Positions 36,350 through 48,509 of a stretch of DNA of 64,000 nucleotides are shown here, piece after piece. Within the stretch, counting starts at the first letter, position 1. The number at the start of each line of letters is the position of its first letter. Source of the stretch: Salminus brasiliensis (taxonomy: Eukaryota; Chordata; Actinopteri; Characiformes; Bryconidae); NCBI RefSeq assembly GCF_030463535.1, contig NC_132892.1, forward strand, positions 33,596,932 through 33,660,931, in the 5' to 3' direction. The translations under genes and the position numbers were made by a program. Below the pieces are notes generated by a model. The model was not told the DNA's origin. It worked only from the letters and a program-made list of their open reading frames with translations, and searched no databases.

Positions 36350-36960
36350 GATTTTATTGAGCATTAGGCTCTGACTGCAACTCTCCAGCTCATCCCAATA
36401 GTATTGGATGGAGTCCCATCATAGCGTTTGGCCTGATCAGTAAAACTGCTTTTTTGTTTATTAGGTTTACAATAAACATCACTTCTGTGCAGGAGAATAG
36501 CCACTAAACACCCCAGATACACTTTCTTAATAAGAAGACATACAGGACTTTCTACTAGATTTTGGCATTGCTGTAAGGATTTGATTGCATTCAGTGGCGA
36601 AAGAAATAGTGAGGGTATAATGTTGGATGATCACCACCCTCCTGACCTCCCAACTCATCTCAAAAATATTGGATAGAGCCACATCATTCCACATATCTAC
36701 AGTTCAATGCTGGGGGGATTTTATACAACATATATAACAGGCCCACGCCTGGCTTTATGAATTGTGCCAAAGGGTTCATGGTTATGTGCTTCAGATAGTC
36801 CAATTCTATTGGCAGTAATTCTCTAAAGGGATTTGACAAGCTGTGTGTGCTTGTGTGCATTTGCACATCTGTGTCAGCAATAAGTGCAATTTAAAGTAGC
36901 TGAATGCGTTCATTAGAAGGGGTGTCTACAAACATTTGGACATATAAAGTATGTCAAAAA
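36350..36960. repeat. MITE-like interspersed repeats, inverted copy
   Basis: Inverted duplicate of 7560-8110, with the same AACTCTCCAGCTCATCCCAA and TTGGACATATAAAGT-type modules. Confidence 0.4.
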
Positions 36961-37879
36961 TCTAAACATTCATAAAGTAACTTATTAAGTACCTTTATTG
37001 TATTTTTTTTATTGTGAAGTCGTCTTGGCCTTAATACCTTGTTACCTTGATATCTGACTTTTAGTTCAGTATTGTTGGCTATGTTTGTGGAAGTGGAATC
37101 TGGTGCATCAGAAGAGTACTGTCCAAGTGTGCATCTGAAAAACACTGGAATAGATTCTACTTTACTGTCATATTTCAGACAGGCCAAACAGAAAGTTGTT
37201 TATATTTTCATTTATTTTAAGGTGTCTTAAAATGCAGGACTATTTCCTCATGTTTAATGTGTAAAGTGTATATTTCAATTAATCAATTTTATTTTCTTTT
37301 TTTTAATTTTCTTTTTTAACTTTTTACATTTTTATTTCGTACATAATAATTTACTTAATGTGTATGATGAACATATTAAAACATTTCATGATTTGCTTTG
37401 TATTTATGGTGAAATTAAAAAGCTTTAATAATTTTAAATGTATTAACCACATCACAGCGTTGTGTTAAGTAGAGACATGCTATTTGACTGTGCAACACAG
37501 ATAACAATGTTGATACACAAAATGTGTTTATTTGTTTATTTAGCAAATGCGTGAACTTGAGACAAGGAAATCAATAGGCATACCTTTAATTACACTTGAA
37601 ACCATCTTCAGTCCAGGGTTTAACATAATATATAAAACAAGTGCTGTTTTAAAGAGATCATTAATAATTGTTATTCAGAATTACCAGAGCTGATTGAGAA
37701 AAAAAATGCATCTAGTGGAATTGTTTTTTTGCAATTTTCTTTACTCTGACAATTACATCTGAATTGTCAGCTGAATTTTCTATATTAAATATATGAACTG
37801 TGGTGTTTCTGTGCCTATATAATGAACAGTCCTTGTTTACATTTTGCAGCACAAATATCAAGATCTGCTGAATATTTAT

Positions 37880-38220
37880 CTATTCATGTTCTATTCTGTC
37901 TGGCCACCAGAGGTCCCTGTCCACAGAATTCCCCAGCAATGGCCTCAATCACTCTCAACAGACCCTAATACCCTAATCAGTCCCTCTGTAAACACCACCT
38001 GTCACTCTGCTGCTCTTTGAAACATTGCCATTGTTTTCCTTGCTGTAATACTAAGTGGTCTCAATTGTGTTGATTTTTTCTTGGTTTTTGGATCTATGCC
38101 TGCCTTGTGACCTTGGATTTTTGGACCGTGTTTTTGGACTAATTTGCTTTGTATTTATTGTTGCTCCTTTTGGCCTCTGACCCGCCGCAGGGCGCCTTTG
38201 ACAACATTTCATTGAAAATA
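37880..38220 (+). repeat. Unclassified interspersed repeat, copy 1
   Basis: Begins near GGCCACCAGAGGTCCCTGTC and continues through TTGGACCGTGTTTTTGG. A second copy is at 54290-54640 in the homologous interval. I cannot assign a family. Confidence 0.4.
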
Positions 38221-39212
38221 GGTCTGCATTGTTACAATATTAAATCCATAGGCTAAACAAAACATAATTAAGAAAGTTCTCTATTTAAATGTGTAAGTAT
38301 TAGGTAAAGTGTTTAAAGTAATTTTTTAGGTCCAAAGGCTAGATCAAATTAAATCACTTTGACTCACTGTCAGGTGAGGGAAAAACTGTGTGCATCGTCC
38401 CTCACTGTAGTACAAAAAAGAACACATATTTACCAAACAGTGCAGTGTGTGTTAGTATGAGGAGGAGGTGTGATTTAGTCCACAAGCTATTGTTCATTCA
38501 GCAGCCTAATTGCTTGAGAAAAAAATCAGGTCGGCACCCCACTAATAGGAGTAAGAAAAAAGGAAAATAAGTAAAGTGGTCTGTTGATGGAAAATGAGGG
38601 ATGAAATGTGAAATTTTGTCACATACACTGCTTTAGCACCACGAGCCGCACAGAAAACACAGAGCAATATTTCAGTGTACAGGCAGGTTTGCCATAAGTG
38701 GGCCAAGAGTGGTTCAATATCAAGGACAACAGAATAATAATAATTGTGTTTATGTGTGAAGGAAGCAGAAGATCTATGTTCCCATATCAACATAGAGCTA
38801 CATTAAAAAGACCAGATACAAATACTAATTAATACTACAGGACTGTTTTCCTGTATGTGTGGCACTCTAGATGGCAGTAGAGATGAACTACTAAAAAAGG
38901 GAAGTCAAGCAGAGAACAGTAAAAGTCTAGAAGCAGTGTGTAGTAAAATAGTAGTTCTGAAAAACAGTGATGGGTCAAAGGATGAGAAACAGAGTGAAGA
39001 CTTCATGATCATTTGATCAACTGTGTAGAGAAAGTATGTTAAAGGTCACAGCAACTGACTGATTACTGTTGCTGTAACTAGTTCATGGTAAGCAGAGAAC
39101 TCTCTCTCTCTGTGTCTGGGTGCAAAAGGGGAAATGGGCGTCCTCATCATTCTGCTTAGCTGAACCACAAGCTGATGGACAGACTAAAACTTACCACAGA
39201 CCCACAAGCAGA

Positions 39213-39222
39213 GAAAGAGAAA
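39213..39222 (+). promoter_or_regulatory. ISRE/IRF-like box upstream of I
   Basis: GAAAGAGAAA, 63 bp upstream of the ATG at 39286. Confidence 0.5.
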
Positions 39223-39285
39223 TGGTGATCTAAACTGCTAACAGTCTTTTGATGTTGATCAGGAGAAAATACACTTCAAACTAAC

Positions 39286-42200
39286 ATGACTGTGAAGATC
39301 CTCCTCTTCTTCACCCTCTACCTGATGTCAGGTAAGAAACTTCATATCTAAATAATTAGCTCAATCAGCATCAAATGAACATTTTACTTAGATGGACATT
39401 TGGTCTCTTGTAGTAGGTGGAGGGGCCTCCAGGGAAGTGGCAGGATATCCAGGAGGAGGAGTTCTCATCAAGTGTAAATATGAGAGAAGCTACACATCAA
39501 ATAAAAAGTACTTCTGTAAGGGTTCATGGACAAACTGTGCTGATCAGATCAAGACAGGAGTTAGTAATGAGTGGAAAAATACAGGAAGATTCTCACTGTT
39601 TGATAACACCAGCGCTGCAGAGTTCTGGGTGTTGATCAGAGAGCTCACTGTGGAGGACTCTGGAACGTACTGGTGTGCAGTTGATATAGAGATGTGGCCT
39701 GATGATCACACACCAGTGGAACTGAAGATAAAGGAAGGTGAGTATATCCCACCACTGCACATGTTCGTCGTCCCAAACTTCCAGCATCATTAACACTGAC
39801 TATGCTGTTTGCAGATCTGATATATCTCTTATATCCCTTTAGTTTTCCCAGACTTCAGATCTTATTAGCACTGTGTCTAGTTTTCATTACTAAAGTAAAT
39901 GTTTATCTATTTTTAGAAACTCTGAATACGAGCTTCCCTTTCATAAATGTGTCAGCCAGTAATGCACATCTATACACATGCTCCCTGCTTCTACCTTCTA
40001 TTCTTCACAATGATCTGAACATACTCTTGATGAAGGGTCTGACCTCCAGAGAAGTGACATTATATGAAACGGGAGGATTCATAACCAAAAGCAGATGTGA
40101 CTGTTCTTTTAGGAGTGTTCTGACTTCTGAATAAACTATGTGGGGTAGTGTACGCTTCATCATCTGACTGTTTATGATTGACAGATCGAGACCAAGAGAA
40201 GAGCATCACTGTGAATGGTCATGTAGGAGAAAGTGTGAACATCAGCTGCAAATACCCACGATCCTCCAGCAGTAAGCCCAAGTTTCTCTGCAGGAGAGTG
40301 GGCTCTACTGACTGTAATTATAAAGCATCTGTTAAAGAGAGCAGAAGATGGATAAAGGAGGGGAAAATCTCTCTGTGTGATGACCGAGCACAGCAGACCT
40401 TCACTGTGTCCATCGACAACCTGACCAATGAGGATTCTGGTGAATACTGGTGTGGAGCTGAATCAGACTGGGAATCTGATCATGGCTACAAGGTTTATAT
40501 CACACAGATCAACCTCAGAGTTACTGGTGAGTAGATATGATTCATTTAAGTTATGGTTTATAATTTCACACACTTTCTATTGAATATGTTGATAATCTAG
40601 AGGGATCATTCAATTCATTTCAGTTCAGCTTTACTGTCATTATACTTATACAGGGTTGTGCAGTACGACTATATACCACTATATCACTGAGATCTCATTA
40701 CTGGGTATAGATGAATTAAGCAATGTGGCCTCCAGATATGAAGAAAAGTATTCCTACAGACATAATTTTCTTCCTTCTGATCTATAACTGGAAACAATGT
40801 TGAAACAAAGGACTGATTTAACACACAAGTATTACTAATCTATCTGGGTAGAATTTCTACTACCGATAGCAGTCAGCATGTCTGAGCATGTACAGCACTT
40901 ACAGAACTGAGAGTAATGTCCTGACTGTCTCATGAATACCTGTTTATACAAACAGCACTAGACAAACTATACAAAGAGAATGTAGTGCTGCAAAATCCAG
41001 ACGCTCTCAGATAATAATGATAACAGACCAGGCAGTTTGTACAGAGCAGGGTTAATGCAACACTTCACACAAAACCAAGGTGAAATGGATAAGCTTATAC
41101 ACACAGAGTGAAGTGTAACACATATGTTAGAAATCAGCACTCAGGTGAGTGAGAATGTGAGGCTGACTGGCTATTGACTGATGATGAGCATGTGGGAGTC
41201 ATTTGAGATTCAGAGGGTTCATCGATTGATGGTTTCACTGGTAGAGACAGGTATTGTGATGGAGAAACTCCTTGAACTACATAGAACTACTGTTTTATTT
41301 TTATTGAGAAAACATGTCCTGATACGTACAGGATGGTCCTTGGCCTCTAATTTCTTATTAAATAAATATGTGATATAACCACTAAACCCTCCTCCCTCTG
41401 CAAACACACATTCACACAGTCACCTGCAGCTAACACCTGCATTCTACACTGTTGTGTAGCTGATGTAGTTCCCACTTCCAGGTAATTACTAGGCAGTTGC
41501 TACATGTTCACTAGGGTGAAACAGTAAACTGTGAAACTTGCTAGGTTGTTGCCAGGGCAGTGCTTTGTTATCTCAGGTGGTTGTTGTGGTGTTGCAAAGT
41601 GGTGTTTCTACAGTGTTGTTAGGTGGTTGCTATGGCGTTGCTAAGTGTTTGCTCAGTAGTTGACAGTGTTGTTAGGTAAGTGCAAAAGTGTTACTAAGCA
41701 CTTGCTACGATGTTGCTGTGTATTTTCTATGGTTTTTAAGTGATTCTTATAATGGTTCCTCTGATGTTGATAAGTGGATGCTATGACATCCTAAATGGTT
41801 TCTATTGCGCTGCTGATTGATTGCTATAGTGCTGCTAGACTGTAGCAGCAAATGCAAACACACACACACACACATGACAAATTGTGTATTATGACTAATA
41901 CAATTTATATGGATGTTTTGCAGCCTCAGTCAAGTTGACGCCTCTAAGTACAATGTCGGACAAACTAAGAGAGGTTGGTGCTTATGATGAGAGCTACTTT
42001 ATCTCCCTCTAGTGAACAGTGTGGGAGATTAAGTGTTGTAATATTTTTTCTCTTGCAAAACATTTCTAAGCTCTTTGAAATCCCATTTGTAGTAAGTAGA
42101 TACTATTTAGAAATGTATACAATATGGAGAGAAGGGGGGTATACCAAGAAATGTCTAAATCATTGAATGAACAGTTTGCAAAACCATGATTTATTCTTAT

Positions 42201-42445
42201 TCCAATGTCCTTCAGTTATGTTATGTAAAAATGACTGTAAAAGATTCTTCATATTTATACTCCTGCAATTTCTTCTTCAGGATGGCCACATCTCTCAGGA
42301 GATTGACGAGCTACAGCAGAAGCCTGCTATGGAATCCATAGTCAACACAATCTATGCTGAAGCTGATAGAAACACTGCACTAGTCTACTCCCCCATCAAT
42401 GGAACCACTGAATTGACTACATTCTGCACCACCACCCATCCTTAG
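39286..42445 (+). CDS. Locus I: two-Ig CMRF35/CD300-like protein without a TM exon, 308 aa
   Basis: Exons: signal 39286-39331, D1 39414-39737, D2 40185-40526, juxtamembrane 41924-41973, tail 42281-42445. Total 927 nt, one open frame, phases matching (1,1,1,0). D1 and D2 are well-formed V-type Ig domains with canonical Cys pairs (KC...YWC; SC...YWC). D2 has an extra Cys (SLCDD where the other copies have SLYDD, except B). I found no exon encoding a hydrophobic segment between 40527 and 41923, so the spliced product would be secreted. The tail still carries IYAEA and VYSPI. The missing piece corresponds to the TM unit that D has at 12800-13032. Alternatives are a TM exon too diverged to see, or a gene newly inactivated by loss of its membrane anchor. 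Confidence 0.6.
41460..41850 (+). repeat. GTTGCTA-type minisatellite, copy in I
   Basis: Degenerate GTTGCTAGGTGGTTGCTATG-like units after D2, ending just before the (CA)n tract at 41857-41873. Confidence 0.7.
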
Positions 42446-43824
42446 TAAAGCCTAAACAACTCACCCACTCTACTGTTTTCTTCACATTAACCCTCCATCA
42501 GAAGAGCTTCAACCACCAACCAGCCTCAACCAGGGCTTTTCCTGGGTAGGAGCTTGAGCAGAATCACCAGCAGAGCGGCTCACATGAGGCAAATGGTACA
42601 ATTGCGAACAGGAGGGTTTATTGTTTCAGGACTAAAAACACAAACCTCATTTATTTACATGCCATCCTCAGCCAACAACTCAGTACCTTATCAGGTCTTG
42701 TGTTGACCTATGACCCATGAAATGTAGATGTAGAGACATTTGAACATTGTACAAGTATGTCATTTTAAAACTTTTAAAAAACATTTAAAAAGTTGTATAT
42801 TTCATATACTGGATGCATTGGATACTAAGACCAAAGAGAATGTAGGCAAGAAACTGGACTCAGCTGTTGTTGCACTACTCAGAAATCAAGTCATCATTAC
42901 TGCACTGTGTGCCACCACAAGAACTGATGAACATCTTCAATTAAGAGTCTGGATTGGACTTATTACCTTGATAAGTTGCCTATTAGCTAAGACTTGTTTA
43001 CCTTTTTTATTCTAACATGATTTTAGAATCATTGTACAGTTTTTACTAGTTTGGATTTTGCTCATGAGATAATTAGCTGAATAAATTTAATCTGGTGGGA
43101 TAAAAACGATGCTCTATGTGTTCTGAAAGTGTAACTTTCTCCTGATGGGTTTGTGTTTAATGTAATATTTTATTTTGTGCATCATATTTTACTTCCATTT
43201 TGAAACTAACATTATGAAAGTCTCATAAAGTGTATTTTTGTGTAAAAAAAGTTTAAAAGATGTAAAGATATAAAATTATTGATTATATGCAATCCTCCTT
43301 AAAAATCATGTAGATGTTGATACACTGGAAGTATTTATTTATTTTTCTTGAATATGTATTGTATGTAACTTGGGAGGAACGGGAATCTACAAGCATACAT
43401 CAACCCACAAGGAAGAACATCTGCAGTGCAAGGTGTAACAATGTATTTATCAAAACATGCCGTTTCAAAAACTATTACTGATAATTATTATTTATATATT
43501 AATATTGTCATATATAATATGTATTGCCTTCCTCCTGAACTTTCTCCCCACATCAGTACTAGTGTGATGTTGGTCAACACAGGTATGTGCCAGATGTTGT
43601 AGTGAAGCTGAGGAGCCGGCCGGCCATCTAATGTGGATCAGCAAGAGGCAGTGGCTGTCTTCACATGTGTCAGAGGAAACATGCTAATTATCACCCTTCT
43701 AGTGTTGGGGGCACTGTCAAAGACATGAACAGGATAGGGTAATTGGTCCTCCACATTAGGAAGAAAGTGGGGTAAATTAGAGAAAAATAATAACATGTGA
43801 ATCATAGTTGTTAGCATAGAGTTG

Positions 43825-43885
<61 letters not shown>

Positions 43886-44248
43886 CATGCACTGTTATTG
43901 ATAACCTTATTTTAACACAAATTCAAGACCTGCTGAATGTTCTGTAATTACTCTAATGTATTTATTTATGACTTTAAACCTATGAGATGAATCCCAATAA
44001 TCTCCATTTAAATGTGTTATTCAGGTCTAAAATGTGGAACCCACATTAAGAACAGGTTTTAGGTTTAGAGGAGTTACAACATTTCCTCAACTTGAAATAA
44101 TCCTGTGTGTTTATGGGTGAAAGTAGTTAACAGTGACAGGTCAGCTCTCTCTGTGGTTGCAAAAGGGAAATGGGCGTCATCTTCGTTCTGCTCGGCTGAA
44201 CCACACTCTGATGAACAGACTAAAACTCACCACAGACCCACAAGCAGA
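42446..44248. other. Intergenic interval I-J
   Basis: No coding exon. 42740-43010 resembles 61490-61780 after L. 43080-44110 is the inverted homolog of 11150-12250 between C and D. A long TA microsatellite lies at 43829-43880. Confidence 0.55.
43829..43880. repeat. (TA)n microsatellite
   Basis: About 26 TA units. The inverted homologous position near 11340 has no such run. Confidence 0.9.
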
Positions 44249-44258
44249 GAAAGAGAAA
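44249..44258 (+). promoter_or_regulatory. ISRE/IRF-like box upstream of J
   Basis: GAAAGAGAAA, 63 bp upstream of the ATG at 44322. Confidence 0.5.
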
Positions 44259-44321
44259 TGGTGATCTTAACTGCTAACAGTCTTTTGATGTTGATCTGGG
44301 GAAAATACACTTCAAACTAAC

Positions 44322-47300
44322 ATGACTGTGAAGATCCTCCTCTTCTTCACCCTCTACCTGATGTCAGGTAAGAAACTGCACTTCTAAATAACCATCACGA
44401 TCAGCTGTGTCAAATGAAGGCTTTACTTAGATGGACATTTGGTCTCTGTTAGTAGGTGGAGGGGCTTCCAGGGAAGTGACAGGATATCCAGGAGGAGGAG
44501 TTCTCATCAAGTGTAAATATGAGAGAAGCTGCACATCAAACCCAAAATACTTCTGTAAGGATTCATGGACAAGATGTGGTGATCAGGTCAAGACAGGAGT
44601 TAGTAATGAGTGGAAAAATACAGGAAGATTCTCACTGCTTGATAACACCAGAGCTGCAGAGTTCTGGGTGTTGATCAGAGAGCTCACTGTGGAGGACTCC
44701 AGAACGTACCAGTGTGCAGTTGATATAGAGATGTGGCCTGATGATCACACACCAGTGAAACTGAAGATACAGGAAGGTGAGTATCTCCCACCACTGCACA
44801 TGTTCATCGTCCCAAACTTCCAGCATCATTAACACTGACTATGCTGTTTGCAGATCTGATATATCTCTTATTTCCCTTTAGTTTCCCCAGACTTCAGATC
44901 TTATTAGCACTGTGTCTAGTTTTCATTACTAAAGTAAATGTTTATCTATTTTTAGAAACTCTGAACATCAGCTTCCCTTTCATAAATTTGTCAGCCAGTA
45001 ATGCACACCTATACACATGCTCCCTGCTTCTACCTTCTATTCTTCACAATGAGCTGAACATACTCTTGATGAAGGGTCTGACCTCCAGAGAAGTGACATT
45101 ATATGAAACGGGAGGATTCATAACCAAAAGCAGATGTGACTGTTCTTTTAGGAGTGTTCTGACTTCTGAATAAACTATGTGGGGTAGTATAAGCTTCATC
45201 ATCTGACTGTTTATGATTGACAGATCTAGACCAAGAGAAGAGCATCACTGTGAATGGTCATGTAGGAGGAAGTGTGAACATCAGCTGCAAATACCCACGA
45301 TCCTCTAGCAGTAAGCCCAAGTTTCTCTGCAGGAGAGTGGACTCTGCTGACTGTTATTATAAAGCATCTGTTAAAGAGAGCAGAAGATGGATAAAGGAGG
45401 GGAAATTCTCTCTGTATGATGACCGAGCAAAACAGACCTTCACTGTGTCCATCAACAACCTGACCAATGAGGATTCTGGTGAATACTGGTGTGGAGCTGA
45501 ATCAGACTGGGAATCTGATCATGGCTACAAGGTTTATATCACACAGATCAATCTCAGAGTTACTGGTGAGTAGATTTTATTAATTTAAGTTATGGTTTAT
45601 AATTTCACACACTTTCTATTGAATATGGTAATAGGTTAGAGGAATCCTGTATACAAGAAATTTTAAAAATAGTGTACCACTGTAGATCAACTGATATAGT
45701 TGTTTATTTTTATTGGTAGTTTATTTAAGTGACCGACTGAGTTAACATCCAAGCACTATTGATCTATTTGAGAAGACTTTCTCCTCATTGCTAAAAGCAG
45801 TCAGTATTTCTGAGCATTCACATCATTTACAGAAGTGAGAGTAATGTCTTTACTGTTTCAAGAACACCTGCCAAATACAGGAAATGTGCTGTTTATATAA
45901 GGAGGAGATGTTGATGAGAGAGGGAGAGAACCATCCATGGCTACATTGTTTTGGTGTTTATGATAATACGTCCTGACACACATAGAAAAACCTCGGCTGT
46001 TTCAAAAAGTCTATTTTCTTGTTAAAAAAATAAGATTATCAGGCTAATGTGGGCCCCAGACCCTCCTCCCTCCACAAACACACATTCACACACACCTATG
46101 TTCTATAATGACTGTAGAGGACATGCTTTTTAACATTCATTGGTTTAATTGCTTTAATTGCTATATGGTCAAAAGGGTGTTTTTGCTAACTGGTTGCATC
46201 CCAAGTCATTGCTAAGTGTTTATCAGGTAGTTGCTGTAGTGTTGCTAGGCAGTTGATTTGGTGTTGATACAGTACGTTTTAAGTGGTTGAAAGTGTGTTG
46301 ATTAGTGGCTTGTAGGGTATTGCTAGGTGGCTCATATGGTGTCTCATTGCAGTGCAACATACAACTACAATAATATCAGTCAGTATATTTTGTTAATAAA
46401 CTAATTCACCTCTAATACACCCTTTTGCTAGATGGTTGTTATGGTGTTGCAAAGTGGTTGCTATGGTATCCCAAGTTTTGCCATGGTGTTGCTAAGTGGC
46501 ATTCCAGCTGGTTGTCAGTGTTTATAAGTGGCTGCTGGGTAGTTGCAATAAATGTTCGTAGGTGGTTGTTAAGGTACCCCAGGCAGTTGTGGGCTTACTA
46601 AGTGGTTGCTACAGTATTTTTGTCCACATTCAGAGACAAGTTGTTGATTCTGTACCAGTCCGTTAGCCACTGCACCTCCTCTCTGAATGCTGTCTTCTTG
46701 TTCCTGGTGATGAGGCCCTCTACAGATGTATCATCTGCAAAGTTTACCATGTGATTCCAGCTGTACTTCGCAGCACAGTCAGTAGTGAGCAGAGTGAACA
46801 GCAGTGGGCTTAGCACACAGCCCTGCGGGGCACCAGTATTTAGTATGGTGGTACTGGAGATGTTGCCATAGACCACAATTAGTCAGGAAATTCAGGACCC
46901 AGTTAGAGAGGGAGATGTTCAGGCTCGGCCAGCTTAGTTTTCCAATCAGGAGTGAGGGATGAAGGTGTTGAATGGTGAACTGAAGTCTATGAACAGCATT
47001 CTGACATAGGTGTCTTTATCGTCAAGGTGGGTGAGAGCCAGGTGGAGTGTGGTGGTGATGGCATCTTCTATAGAACAGGTTGGGACAATATGTAAGAGTC
47101 TCTCGAAGCACTTCATGATGATGGAAATGAGTGCAATGGGACGTTAGTCACTGAGGCAGGACACGGGACAGGGATGATGGTGGTGGTTTTGTAGCATGTT
47201 GGGACAACAGAGCTAAGAGAGATGTTGAAGATATCCATAAAAACATCTGCCAGGTTTTCGGCACCTTCTCTGAGCACTCTGCCAGGAGTTGTCTGGTCCA

Positions 47301-48476
47301 GGGGCTTATTGGTGGAAAATCATGAAGTACTATATTTGATATTTAATATTTTTGGGACACTAATACACCCTCATCAGTCAGTGAGGAATTTATCACCCTT
47401 CATCCAGATCTAATACATAAACTACATACACAAATATTGTATGATTCATAAACATAAATAACATTTTTTTATTTTAATCCAAATCATTGTTTATCATTAA
47501 AGAGAAATCACAGCAACCAGTAACTTCATCCAATTCATCACCGTCAAACAAAACTTCACAGAACACAAAAGCTACCACATCTTCAACATCTAAAACCATC
47601 ACGAATGCATCACTTAGAACAGAAACACCTACAGGTAAAACACACACTGCACAACTCCTGATACTCTGGTAATTCAAGATCCAGGTATTCAGCTATGGCC
47701 ATTTTATGCAGTTTACTACCAATAAAACCAACCACACCTCTATCCCTCCACCCATACAAGCTAAATTAATCACTTTAATTGAATTTCTCAATTTGAACCC
47801 ATTAATTAAGCTTGTCCTCATTTATTTGCTTTACAAACAATTGGCCTCCACAACTAACTAAAGATGGGAATGTTCAGATCTAAGAGAAAATATACATGAA
47901 GCACATGCTTTTGTTAACAATACATACCAGGAATAACTGTAATCTGTAATCTGTAATTTATACATTCATTACAGGACAAGATCAACCAGTAAGGTCATCA
48001 ATCTCACCACCAAGAACCTCAAGTCTACTTAGCACAGAAGTCACCTCCTCCTCAATGTCTAAAAGTACAGTAACCTCTTCATTTAACTGACACTGAAAAT
48101 GTTTTTTACAGTATATAGAATGGTAAATTAATATAACTCTTAATAATAATGTGCTACAAAGAGTTATTTAAGTAAGGTTACGAGGAACCATTTTTGTGAA
48201 AATTTATATTAAGAACTATAAAATTACATTGGTTTCTTTAAACTTGTAAATGGTGCTCCATTCAGAAACAGTTCTTCACAGAATTAAAATTGGTTCTTCT
48301 ACAGCATTACTCAAAGAACCCTTTGCATCACCTTCATTCAAATCTATCATGTGTTTCCTTTAGCTCCAGATGTTCTTCCACAGTCCTCAACACCTATCAG
48401 TTTACAGACCACAAAAGCAATCACACTCTCAACTTCTAAAACCACAGTGTCTTCCTCCTCTGCTGCAGGTGATTAT

Positions 48477-48509
<33 letters not shown>

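Larger units (their letters stand above)
35842..39212. other. Interval H-I
   Basis: 35842-36960 is the inverted copy of the last intron of B, including its MITE-like repeats. 37060-39280 matches 53590-56219, the 5' flank of L. Within it, 37880-38220 is an interspersed repeat (CCACCAGAGGTCCCTGTCCA start) also present at 54290-54640. No coding exon. Confidence 0.55.

Noticed and set aside
43829-43880. CRISPR-like or regulatory tandem repeat
   Set aside because: A plain TA microsatellite. No spacer structure here or elsewhere, as expected for a vertebrate genome.
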